Shown: piece by piece, positions 23,632 to 30,710 of the stretch
Numbering within the stretch: the stretch's first letter is position 1
Layout of the letters: each line of letters starts with the position of its first letter
IMG/VR virus record: IMGVR_UViG_3300035703_001342
Span: 1 to 31,074 of that record
Length of the DNA: 31,074 nt
Strand: one strand, 5' to 3'
From: a virus
The notes under the pieces: generated by a model
The model's input: only the letters and a program-made list of their open reading frames with translations
The model's database searches: none
What the model was told of the DNA's origin: nothing
Made by a program: the position numbers and the translations under genes

Positions 23632-24416
23632 AAATTATTGCAGGCCCGTGCCAACACGAGACGTACGAGCAATCATTAGAAATTGCAACAGAATGTAAAC
23701 GTGTATGTGATATGTTTGGGTTTGAATACATCTTCAAAGCCAGCTATGACAAAGCAAATCGAACACACATTAGTGGTCAACGTGGGCGAGGGATGGCTAA
23801 CACTCTTGAAGAGTTCAAGCAGATTAAAGAGCAGATTGATGGGTTGAAGATCTTGACAGATGTTCACTCTGAAAAAGAAGTGCTGACCATTGCAGATTGG
23901 TGGAGTAGAGTTGTTGATGTTATTCAGATTCCAGCATTCCTTTGCCGCCAGACTGACATCATTCAAGCTGCTTGCGATCAAGGGTTTATTGTTAATATCA
24001 AGAAGGGTCAGTTCCTTGCACCGTGGGACGTAGAAGGCATTTTATCTAAGACTGAGGGTGCAAAAGAAGTTTGGATTACAGAGAGAGGAACGAGCTTTGG
24101 TTATAATAATTTGGTTGTTGACTTTACTGGTATTGATTGGATGCTTAGAAATTATCGTGTACCGATCGTATTCGACGCCACCCATAGTGTTCAAAAACCT
24201 GGTGGGAACGGCACGAGTAGTGGTGGTAATAGGGATTATGTTCCTGCTCTATGTCGCGCAGCTAGCGCTCTTGGCGTATCTAATTTCTTTATAGAAGTTC
24301 ACGCAGATCCAGATAATGCTCCGTCAGATGGACCTAACATGGTACGTCTAGAAGACTTTGAAAAATTAATAAAGGAAATACATGACTACCGCTATATTGA
24401 TACCAGCAAGAATTAA
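23628..24416 (+). CDS. kdsA: 3-deoxy-D-manno-octulosonate 8-phosphate synthase (KdsA)
   Basis: Condenses phosphoenolpyruvate with arabinose 5-phosphate to give Kdo-8-phosphate. Class signatures: IIAGPC with C8, FKASYDKANRT (37-47), LTDVHSEKE, IPAFLCRQTDI (101-111), NIKKGQFLAPW (123-133), ERGTSFGYNN, DATHSVQKPGG with H186, FIEVHADP with E223, and SDGPNM with D234. C8, H186, E223 and D234 match the Cys/His/Glu/Asp set of metal-dependent (class II, Aquifex-type) enzymes; E. coli KdsA has Asn at the Cys position. Length 262 aa is close to cellular KdsA. Next to KdsB, it suggests CMP-Kdo production. The host must supply arabinose 5-phosphate; no isomerase or phosphatase is seen here. Confidence 0.96.
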   Translation: MKIIAGPCQHETYEQSLEIATECKRVCDMFGFEYIFKASYDKANRTHISGQRGRGMANTLEEFKQIKEQIDGLKILTDVHSEKEVLTIADWWSRVVDVIQIPAFLCRQTDIIQAACDQGFIVNIKKGQFLAPWDVEGILSKTEGAKEVWITERGTSFGYNNLVVDFTGIDWMLRNYRVPIVFDATHSVQKPGGNGTSSGGNRDYVPALCRAASALGVSNFFIEVHADPDNAPSDGPNMVRLEDFEKLIKEIHDYRYIDTSKN

Positions 24417-25059
24417 CAGCTCTCGATTTCCTCGCAAAATGCTTGCAGAACTCAATGGGGTTCCGTTGGTGCAACATGTGTTCCAACAATGTTGGAACTT
24501 TGGCTACGAAACTTACGTGCTAACAGACAGTCAAGAAATTGCAGATATACTGCCATCTAAGCGTGTAATAATGACTTGTCCTGATCACGAAAATGGAACC
24601 AGCCGATGCATGGAAGTTATTGACGAAGTGTTGCAATATGATAGATATATTAATGTGCAAGGTGACATGCCAGATGTCACTGCAGAAATGTTGATAAAAA
24701 TTGACACAGAACTAAAATCTTTCTCTGATGTTGCAACTGCATATTCGACCATGAATGCCGATGATCGTCAAAATCCCAATGTTGTTAAAATGATTCACAA
24801 CAGAGGCAGAGCGCATTGGTTTTTACGAGCACCACTGGAATATGGAGATAGACATTTAGGAATTTACGGTTATAATAGAATTGCCAAGTCCTATTACAGT
24901 GTTAGTAAAAAGTTTGCAGAAGAAAACTTCGAACAGCTTGAACAACTTCGTTGGATACAAAATGGTATTAAGATCGGCGTAGTCGAAGTTGATTTCAACG
25001 GTATTGAAATCAACACGCCAGAAGATTTAAAAGAATGGCACAAAAGAAATGGCAAATAA
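24382..25059 (+). CDS. kdsB: CMP-Kdo synthetase (KdsB)
   Basis: Couples CTP to Kdo to form CMP-Kdo. Seen: IPARINSSRFPRKML (nucleotide-binding loop), a CPDHENGTSR segment (family motif GTxR), NVQGDMP with D95, FLRAPLEYG, HLGIYGYNR and LEQLRWIQNGIKIG, all in family order. The C-terminal TPEDL motif reads IEINTPEDL, with Asn at 211 where family members usually have Asp, and QGDEP is QGDMP. The first site is intact, so activity is plausible but the second metal ligand may be changed. AAAGGA lies 6 bp before the ATG. It overlaps kdsA by 35 bp. Confidence 0.93.
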   Translation: MTTAILIPARINSSRFPRKMLAELNGVPLVQHVFQQCWNFGYETYVLTDSQEIADILPSKRVIMTCPDHENGTSRCMEVIDEVLQYDRYINVQGDMPDVTAEMLIKIDTELKSFSDVATAYSTMNADDRQNPNVVKMIHNRGRAHWFLRAPLEYGDRHLGIYGYNRIAKSYYSVSKKFAEENFEQLEQLRWIQNGIKIGVVEVDFNGIEINTPEDLKEWHKRNGK

Positions 25060-25516
25060 ACATATTGATCTTTTTAAAGAAATGATTCCAGCAATTGATC
25101 TAGGATTTAAAGATCTTTGGGATGCTGCTGGGGACGAAGGGCAAAAAGAAATCAAAAATGATTTATGGAACCTCAACAGATATATCAGCAGTGTAAAAGG
25201 ATCACGTGATTCTCAAGAACTTGCTGTATTCAAAACCAATGAATACTATAATAAAAATTGGGCAGTGCTTGGTGCAAAACATCCTAAACTACAATGGCAA
25301 CTGTTGTGTGTTGCTGGTAATACAGGAAAAAAAGAATTTCATCCGTGGTTAGGATTAAAACAGGCCAAAGGTGTTAACACCAAAGCTGTTAAATTTTTAG
25401 AAGAAATATACCCAACTAAAAAAATAGATGAGATTGAATTAATTGCTAGAATATTTACAAAAGCACAACTCGAAGAACTTGCCAGGGACCATGGATACGA
25501 AAAAGTCAATTTTTAA
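25049..25516 (+). CDS. Possible clamp-loader small subunit (gp62-like)
   Basis: A 155-aa helical protein. The order of an early LWNLNRYISSVK, HPKLQWQLLC, EFHPWLGLKQ and a C-terminal KAQLEELARDHG resembles marine phage gp62-type clamp-loader subunits, but similarity to T4 gp62 is faint and the identification is low confidence. If right, it would partner a gp44 homologue to load the sliding clamp; gp44/gp45 are not in this window. It overlaps KdsB by 11 bp and the following zinc-finger gene by 26 bp. Confidence 0.5.
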   Translation: MANKHIDLFKEMIPAIDLGFKDLWDAAGDEGQKEIKNDLWNLNRYISSVKGSRDSQELAVFKTNEYYNKNWAVLGAKHPKLQWQLLCVAGNTGKKEFHPWLGLKQAKGVNTKAVKFLEEIYPTKKIDEIELIARIFTKAQLEELARDHGYEKVNF

Positions 25517-26192
25517 TAAACCATATATATGTGAATACTGCGAAACTGGATATGCCAAAGAAAAAACTCTTATGGTTCATATGTGTGAACAAAAGAGAAG
25601 ACATTTGCAAAAAGGTGAAAAAAGAGTTCAGCTGGGCTACCAAGCTTTTGTAAAATTTTATCAAAAATCTGCAGGTCAAAAAAATATCAAAACCTATGAA
25701 GAATTTTGCAAAAGTAGTTTTTACAATGCCTTTGTAAAGTTTGGATCATTCTTGAACAATGTAAGACCATTATACACCGAAAAGTATATGGACTATATAG
25801 TGACCAGCGGAATTAAAATAGATCATTGGTGCAACGAAACAATTTATGAAAAATATGCTATTGAGTTAATAATGAAAGAAGATGTTGAGACAGCCCTAGA
25901 AAGATCTGTTAGTACAATGGCTGAATGGGCTGCAACACATGAATCGCAATGGAATCATTACTTTTTTTATGTTTCTCTAAATAAAGCTACATTTGATATC
26001 AAGGATGGAAAAATATCTCCGTGGTTGATTTTAAATTGTAAATCAGGAAAAGAAATGTTGGCCAAACTCAACGACGAACAGTTAAATATGATATATCAAA
26101 TATTAAATCCAGAACACTGGGCGTTGAGATTTAAACGTCATCCTAAGGATGTTGAGCTTGTAAAACAAATTGCTAAAGAAGGTAATCTATAA
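25491..26192 (+). CDS. Conserved phage protein with N-terminal C2H2-like zinc finger
   Basis: A 233-aa protein from ATG 25491 (an in-frame ATG at 25443 would lie deep in the upstream gene). Residues about 11-27 hold YICEYCETGYAKEKTLMVH, a C-x2-C ... H finger, with a further C and H downstream. The rest is helical: FYNAFVKFGSFLNNVRPLY, SGIKIDHWCNE, WNHYFFYVSLNKA and ILNPEHWALRFKRHP. I recall close relatives as conserved proteins of unknown function in T4-like cyanophages. Probably nucleic-acid binding. Its stop is directly followed in the same frame by the TTG of the DnaE-like gene. Confidence 0.78.
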   Translation: MDTKKSIFNKPYICEYCETGYAKEKTLMVHMCEQKRRHLQKGEKRVQLGYQAFVKFYQKSAGQKNIKTYEEFCKSSFYNAFVKFGSFLNNVRPLYTEKYMDYIVTSGIKIDHWCNETIYEKYAIELIMKEDVETALERSVSTMAEWAATHESQWNHYFFYVSLNKATFDIKDGKISPWLILNCKSGKEMLAKLNDEQLNMIYQILNPEHWALRFKRHPKDVELVKQIAKEGNL

Positions 26193-26747
26193 TTGGATAT
26201 CGACATAGACTTTGCAGATAGAGATATTATTCTATCTAAAATTACGCATCATGTTGCCAAACTAGACACTGGCAAAAAGCATAATACCGGAGTATATGTT
26301 AATCCTATTCCGCACAACCCACTAACCAATATATCAACAATAGATTACAAAGATGCTGAAGACCGTGGATATTTTAAGATTGATTTTCTAAATGTTTTTT
26401 TGTATAAAAACATAAAAAACGAACAGCACTTAATTGAGCTTTCTAACAAAGAACCACTGTGGGAACTATTGGAACATGCTGAAGTTGTGGATCAACTGTT
26501 TCACATTGCTGGACACAGCGACATTTTAAAGAAATTAAAACCCAAAAGTGTTTTGGAACTAGCTTGTGCATTGGCTATTATACGTCCTGCCAAAAGATAT
26601 TTGTTAACAGAATCGTGGGACAAGATACACCGAGAGGTATGGACCAAACCTACAAATAATCAATACTACTTTAAAAAAGCCCATGCGGTATCATATGCAT
26701 TGGCTGTGGTAGTTCATTTAAATTTACTTTGTGAAAGTTTTACTTGA
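26193..26747 (+). CDS. DnaE-like (C-family DNA polymerase) palm fragment protein
   Basis: A 184-aa protein starting at TTG, immediately after a stop in the same frame; AAGG lies 10 bp upstream. It lines up in order with bacterial DNA polymerase III alpha: MDIDIDFADRD with PDFDVDF (D4, D6 for E. coli D401, D403), KKHNTGVYV with GKHAGGVVI, FKIDFLNV (D64) with VKFDFLGL (D555), LKPKSVLELACALAIIRPA with the QPxxFEDxxALxALxRPG segment, and FKKAHAVSYAL with FNKSHSAAYAL. All three catalytic carboxylates are kept, but PHP, most fingers and the clamp-binding parts are absent. Function unknown: reduced polymerase-like enzyme, regulatory decoy or repurposed binding domain. Confidence 0.8.
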   Translation: MDIDIDFADRDIILSKITHHVAKLDTGKKHNTGVYVNPIPHNPLTNISTIDYKDAEDRGYFKIDFLNVFLYKNIKNEQHLIELSNKEPLWELLEHAEVVDQLFHIAGHSDILKKLKPKSVLELACALAIIRPAKRYLLTESWDKIHREVWTKPTNNQYYFKKAHAVSYALAVVVHLNLLCESFT

Positions 26748-27108
26748 TTTTTCTAATCAACTGAACGCTTCTGCGTTTTACTCTTTTTAGTGCTAGATTG
26801 TTTAAATTAACACAGGGCCCTACTACTATCTTTACATCTTTAGAATTCATTGTCATCATACAATAACGCAGCGGATCTATCTCTCTTCTTAGAAAAGTGT
26901 TTATGGGAATCAGTCTATTTGATTCCCACCACCATACTTCGCCTAAGTCCAGCAAAAGTTTTTTGTGATCATCGGTTTTTAAATTTGTATAAACAAACAT
27001 AGTTGTAACATACTGATCTTGATTTGAAATGATCCCGACATATTCGTTGCCACCATATGCAACTACACTTACGTAAGGAAATTGATGTTCTATCTCTTTT
27101 AATAACAT
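26740..27108 (-). CDS. Conserved phage protein on the minus strand, function unknown
   Basis: A 122-aa protein from ATG 27108 (a TTG at 27147 would extend it across the opposing promoter region). The sequence FPYVSVVAYGGNEYVGIISN, then LLDLGEVWWWESNRLIPIN and a basic C-terminus (LKRVKRRSVQLIRKI) matches a small conserved protein I recall in T4-like cyanophages. The GEVWWWE motif and the Arg-rich end suggest nucleic-acid binding, but no family is known to me. Its 3' end overlaps the DnaE-like gene by 8 bp. Confidence 0.75.
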   Translation of the reverse strand: MLLKEIEHQFPYVSVVAYGGNEYVGIISNQDQYVTTMFVYTNLKTDDHKKLLLDLGEVWWWESNRLIPINTFLRREIDPLRYCMMTMNSKDVKIVVGPCVNLNNLALKRVKRRSVQLIRKIK

Positions 27109-27113
27109 TCTAC

Positions 27114-27121
27114 AATAAATA
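27114..27121 (+). promoter_or_regulatory. T4-type late promoter motif
   Basis: AATAAATA lies 20 bp upstream of the ATG at 27142, which has AAGGA 6 bp before it. This is the best-formed late unit in the window. TATAAT at 27125-27130 overlaps the leader and could be an independent -10 hexamer without an evident -35. Confidence 0.65.
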
Positions 27122-27141
27122 CTATATAATAAGGATTCAGT

Positions 27142-27933
27142 ATGCAACTAACCCCTAGATATTTAGTCAACGAGAGAATAAATGTTGTATCAAATGATGC
27201 TGGATTCTTTGTGGAGTATAGACCTGTGTATAGTAGAACTTTAAATGTATATAGAAATATTGATAATACGCTACAGTTTAGATTATTGAATGCAGATCAA
27301 AAACCTGTACAAATAACCGGTACTCCTTATATCGTGATATTTGACGAAAATCAAACTAAAATTTTAGAACGTCAATGCGTTACAACCGACGACGGTTCAA
27401 CTACAGCAACTAGAGGTATGTTTCATGTTACTATAACAGAAACAGACATGCTCAATGTAAAACAACAATACTTACAGTATAACATCTACATGCTAAATGC
27501 AAACAACACTCGTTCTATAACATATGCAGGAAGAAATTTTTCCAGCAGCGGAAAAATATTTTTAGACGCTGGTGCATATCCTGGACCAAAAAGCAGTATA
27601 GAAATCAAAAACTTTTTTTCTGAAGGGCTGTATTGGGTTGCTGGATCCGACACAGAAAGCAAGATATCTGCGGAACCTGAACTTAATGGAGCCGACGCTT
27701 TGCACACTGTTGCAGTTTATAATAATGGATACGTTGGCAATGTTGAAGTTCAAGCAACTCTAGACAATCAAATTTCTATGACCAACAATTGGGCAACTGT
27801 AAACACTATTACTCTAACTGGCACTGAGACAGAACCTGTTCCTGCTAACTTTAATGGATTGTTTACATTTATAAGATTTAAATTTAACAATGATCCTACC
27901 AACACAATTACACAAATCTTACTTAGAAACTAA
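27142..27933 (+). CDS. Virion structural protein (beta-rich, tail/baseplate type)
   Basis: A 263-aa protein without enzyme motifs, beta-rich and Asn/Thr-rich, as in phage tail, baseplate or fibre proteins. Residues about 25-80 (VEYRPVYSRTLNVYRNIDNT, RLLNADQKPVQITGT) resemble the N-terminal domain of marine phage virion proteins and are reminiscent of BppU-type domains. The remainder is repeated beta strands ending FTFIRFKFNND. A late promoter and Shine-Dalgarno support late high-level expression. The precise virion location cannot be read. Confidence 0.75.
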   Translation: MQLTPRYLVNERINVVSNDAGFFVEYRPVYSRTLNVYRNIDNTLQFRLLNADQKPVQITGTPYIVIFDENQTKILERQCVTTDDGSTTATRGMFHVTITETDMLNVKQQYLQYNIYMLNANNTRSITYAGRNFSSSGKIFLDAGAYPGPKSSIEIKNFFSEGLYWVAGSDTESKISAEPELNGADALHTVAVYNNGYVGNVEVQATLDNQISMTNNWATVNTITLTGTETEPVPANFNGLFTFIRFKFNNDPTNTITQILLRN

Positions 27934-27965
27934 TTGACATTGCTGTTTTAAAATGCTAGTATAAT
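27934..27965 (+). promoter_or_regulatory. Possible sigma70-type promoter for primase unit
   Basis: A perfect TTGACA (27934-27939) and a perfect TATAAT (27960-27965) lie just before the primase gene, but the 20-bp spacer is longer than usual (16-18). Transcription would start near 27972, past the annotated ATG (27969), so an in-frame GTG at 27978 would be the first usable codon. Confidence 0.35.
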
Positions 27966-27968
27966 GAC

Positions 27969-28961
27969 ATGAGCATCGTGTCAGAAACAGTATTCTCTTT
28001 CTTGCCGTCTAAGCGTAAAACTACGCCTAGTGGGTGGATATCATTCAATGCTCCTTGCTGCGTACACAATGGTACATCCCCAGACAACAGAATGCGCGGT
28101 GGTGTTATTGAAGAAGGCGAGTCGGTATCCTATCACTGCTTTAACTGTGGATTTAAAGCTTCGTGGCAACCAGGTCGACACATGTCCTATAAACTGCGAC
28201 AGTTGTTTACTTGGTTGGGTGTGCCCGACAACGACATCAATAAACTGGCTTTAGAGATACTGAAGATCAACGAAGGCATTGTTGTTAAAGAACGTGTAGT
28301 AGAACTTCCGAAGTTTCAAGAGGTAGCATTGCCGCCAAATGCTCAGTTGATAACTGATGATCTTTGCAATACATCTTCCCATCTATCTGCTGTAAAAAAA
28401 TACATGTCAGATAGACAGCTTTGGACAGATCAGGGATACAATTACTATTGGTCTAATTCACTTGGCTATAGAGATCGTGTTATTATTCCTTATCTGTATG
28501 ACGGAAAAATTGTTGGGTGGACTGCAAGAACTATTACACCCAATCGTCAACCCAAGTACATAGAAGAATCTCAACCAGGGTATGTTTTTAATCTTGACGA
28601 ACAGAGGCCACAAAAAATATTTGCAATACTTACTGAAGGGCCAGTTGATGCAATACATTTAGATGGTATCTCGCCCATGGGTTCTGAAATCAGCGAACAG
28701 CAGGTTATGTTGATCAATAGATTGAACAAGGATATTATTGTATTGCCCGATCGTGATCAAAAAGGTCAAGCTCTAGTGGAGTTTGCAATTGAAAACGGAT
28801 GGGGCGTTTCTATGCCTGACTGGAATCAAAATATCAAAGATGCTAGTGACGCAGTTGTTAAATACGGAAGATTGTACACACTGTACAGCGTTGTTTCGGC
28901 TGCCGAAACATCACCTTTAAAAATTAGATTGAGAGCAAAAAAATGGTACGCACATTTATAA
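27969..28961 (+). CDS. gp61: DNA primase (T4 gp61-like)
   Basis: Makes RNA primers for lagging-strand synthesis together with the gp41 helicase. The N-terminal zinc-binding domain uses C30/C31, H33, C57 and C60 (APCCVHNG and YHCFNCGF). The TOPRIM catalytic domain shows ILTEGPVDAIH (E223, D227) and VLPDRDQKG (D261, D263), in correct order and spacing. The 330-aa length matches T4 gp61 (342). A start at GTG 27978 is possible if the promoter with TATAAT is used. gp41 lies 1.7 kb downstream, separated by carbamoyltransferase and small genes. Confidence 0.95.
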   Translation: MSIVSETVFSFLPSKRKTTPSGWISFNAPCCVHNGTSPDNRMRGGVIEEGESVSYHCFNCGFKASWQPGRHMSYKLRQLFTWLGVPDNDINKLALEILKINEGIVVKERVVELPKFQEVALPPNAQLITDDLCNTSSHLSAVKKYMSDRQLWTDQGYNYYWSNSLGYRDRVIIPYLYDGKIVGWTARTITPNRQPKYIEESQPGYVFNLDEQRPQKIFAILTEGPVDAIHLDGISPMGSEISEQQVMLINRLNKDIIVLPDRDQKGQALVEFAIENGWGVSMPDWNQNIKDASDAVVKYGRLYTLYSVVSAAETSPLKIRLRAKKWYAHL

Positions 28962-29059
28962 AATTTTTAACTTGGCCATATCGATATATTCGCGATGAGT
29001 TGGCTTTTAGAAAGAAACTCAAAGAACTGAGGAAGCGCGATCCTTTTATCTACAAATGA
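28943..29059 (+). CDS. 38-aa conserved micro-protein
   Basis: ATG 28943 to TGA 29059, lying between primase and the carbamoyltransferase. It overlaps the primase end by 19 bp and shares ATGA with the next gene. The protein opens with an aromatic amphipathic stretch (FIKFLTWPYRYIRDE) and ends in a basic helix with KKLKELRKRDPFIYK. I recall the RDPFIYK ending in small cyanophage proteins, supporting a real gene. Function unknown; could be a small membrane-associated or RNA-binding peptide. Confidence 0.68.
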   Translation: MVRTFIKFLTWPYRYIRDELAFRKKLKELRKRDPFIYK

Positions 29060-30558
29060 TAACTTGGGGAATCAGTGCGAACAGTCACGATGCTGCGTTG
29101 GCTGTTTTTAGCAAAGACAATAACAAACTAAAACTTGAGTTTGCTAGTCACAGCGAGCGATTCAGTGGAATAAAAAATGATCCACACTTGCACAAAAGCA
29201 ATTCTATTTTTAAAGACGGACTAATTGAATATGCCGTCGATAATTTCGGTGCGCCGCAAGAAGTTGTATGGTATGAAAAACCATACAAAAAAACTTTTCG
29301 GCAACTGTTAGCAGGGCAAGGGTGGCTTGGCAAAGAAAATAATATTTGTAATTATTTGCTTGACTACGGTATTGACGCTCCTATATCTTATGTGGACCAT
29401 CATCTCAGTCATGCTAGTGCAGGCTATTATACAAGTGGGTTTGATTCTGCTACTGTTGTTGTGATTGATTCTATTGGTGAATTTGAAACCCTGAGTATTT
29501 GGTCAGGCGAAGGCAGAAATCTAAAACGAGTCTATTCACAACGCTATCCACACAGCCTCGGATTGTGGTACAGTGCCATGACTGATCGTATTGGTTTAAA
29601 AGCCAACGAGGACGAGTATATTTTAATGGGTATGGCCGCATACGGAAACCCTCATAGATTGTATTGGGACATACTAGCTGATTTCTTTGAAAACTTTGGC
29701 AACGAATCAACTCCAGGTCCAAAATTTAAAAATAATCTACATAGGGGATGCCGTAACTGGAGACCGGACCTTGTATCCGAACAGGATCGTTTTGACATAG
29801 CAGCCGCAACCCAGTACGTATATGAAGTAATTCTTAAACAGATTTCTTACTGGGCTCTACGCAACTTACCATCTCGCAATTTAGTGTTGATGGGCGGTTG
29901 TGCATTAAATTGCTCGGCTAACAGTGTTATACACGGAGATTGGGACCAGGTGTGGATCATGCCCAACCCAGGTGATGCTGGATCTAGTGTGGGTGCAGTG
30001 TTGGCCAAATATCAACAACCAATCAACTGGCCGGGCCCGTACTTGGGATTTGATATCCTCATGCCCTATCCAGTAGAACAGTTGATTGCTGAACTCAAAG
30101 CCACCGGCATTGCAGGAGTTGCCAACGGCCCAGCAGAGTTCGGCCCTAGGGCATTGGGAAATCGCAGTTTGCTTGCTGACCCTCGCGGCGAAGATATCAA
30201 GTTCCGGGTCAATGCTATCAAACAACGTCAACAGTTTAGACCATTTGCCCCTGCTATACTTGCAGAACATGCTGAACAGTATTTTGATGGACCAATGGGT
30301 CCGTACATGCAATACACTGCAAGATGCAGATACCCTGAACAGTTTCCAGCAATTGTACACAAGGATGGTACCAGCAGAGTGCAAACTGTGTCGCAAAACG
30401 ACAACCCAGGTCTAAGACGGTTGTTGGAACGCTGGTATGCAGAGACTGGGTGTCCTATGCTGTTGAACACCAGCCTCAATATCAAAGGCCGCCCAATGGT
30501 TAATACCTGGGGTGATGGGCTGGACTTTGCCAAACACTACGGAGTTAAAGTGTTTTAA
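29056..30558 (+). CDS. NodU/CmcH-family O-carbamoyltransferase
   Basis: Transfers a carbamoyl group from carbamoyl phosphate via carbamoyl-adenylate to a hydroxyl on a sugar. The N-terminal Kae1-like domain has WGISANSHDAALAV and YVDHHLSHASAGYY (HHLSHA at 115-120), with the family's key His residues, and DEYILMGMAAYG. The C-terminal YrdC-like domain has NGPAEFGPRALGNRSLLADP and LLNTSLNIKGRPMV. At 500 aa it is shorter than most cellular members (550-610 aa), lacking some C-terminal sequence. Carbamoyltransferases occur in several marine T4-like phages. Here it likely modifies the same glycan as the cassette. Confidence 0.93.
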   Translation: MITWGISANSHDAALAVFSKDNNKLKLEFASHSERFSGIKNDPHLHKSNSIFKDGLIEYAVDNFGAPQEVVWYEKPYKKTFRQLLAGQGWLGKENNICNYLLDYGIDAPISYVDHHLSHASAGYYTSGFDSATVVVIDSIGEFETLSIWSGEGRNLKRVYSQRYPHSLGLWYSAMTDRIGLKANEDEYILMGMAAYGNPHRLYWDILADFFENFGNESTPGPKFKNNLHRGCRNWRPDLVSEQDRFDIAAATQYVYEVILKQISYWALRNLPSRNLVLMGGCALNCSANSVIHGDWDQVWIMPNPGDAGSSVGAVLAKYQQPINWPGPYLGFDILMPYPVEQLIAELKATGIAGVANGPAEFGPRALGNRSLLADPRGEDIKFRVNAIKQRQQFRPFAPAILAEHAEQYFDGPMGPYMQYTARCRYPEQFPAIVHKDGTSRVQTVSQNDNPGLRRLLERWYAETGCPMLLNTSLNIKGRPMVNTWGDGLDFAKHYGVKVF

Positions 30559-30707
30559 TGGGTTGTTGTACTGAGGTCAAGATTGTTGAACATATTCAAC
30601 AACTTACCGTCGACAAATACAAATATTGTATTACAATACACTATTGTAAGAACTGCGGTAGCGTAAAAGCCACTTCACGCATTGAGGAAATAAAGAGTAG
30701 AGATTGA
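30558..30707 (+). CDS. 49-aa Cys-rich (zinc-ribbon-like) micro-protein
   Basis: ATG 30558 shares TAATG with the carbamoyltransferase stop; TGA ends at 30707, 3 bp before gp41. The protein has CC at residues 3-4, a lone C24 and CKNC (C30, C33), so it may bind zinc through the C-x-x-C. An acidic/basic tail follows (SRIEEIKSRD). It is too short for confident homology. Tight packing between two real genes supports it. Confidence 0.6.
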   Translation: MGCCTEVKIVEHIQQLTVDKYKYCITIHYCKNCGSVKATSRIEEIKSRD

Positions 30708-30710
30708 GTA

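Noticed and set aside
26750-26770. TTGATT/AATCAA hairpin at the convergent junction as bidirectional terminator
   Set aside because: A 6-bp AT-rich stem without a proper T tail, inside the minus-strand coding sequence.
29905-30396. Minus-strand ORF of 163 aa opposite the carbamoyltransferase
   Set aside because: Sense strand encodes conserved family motifs throughout; the antisense product has biased composition and no start signals.
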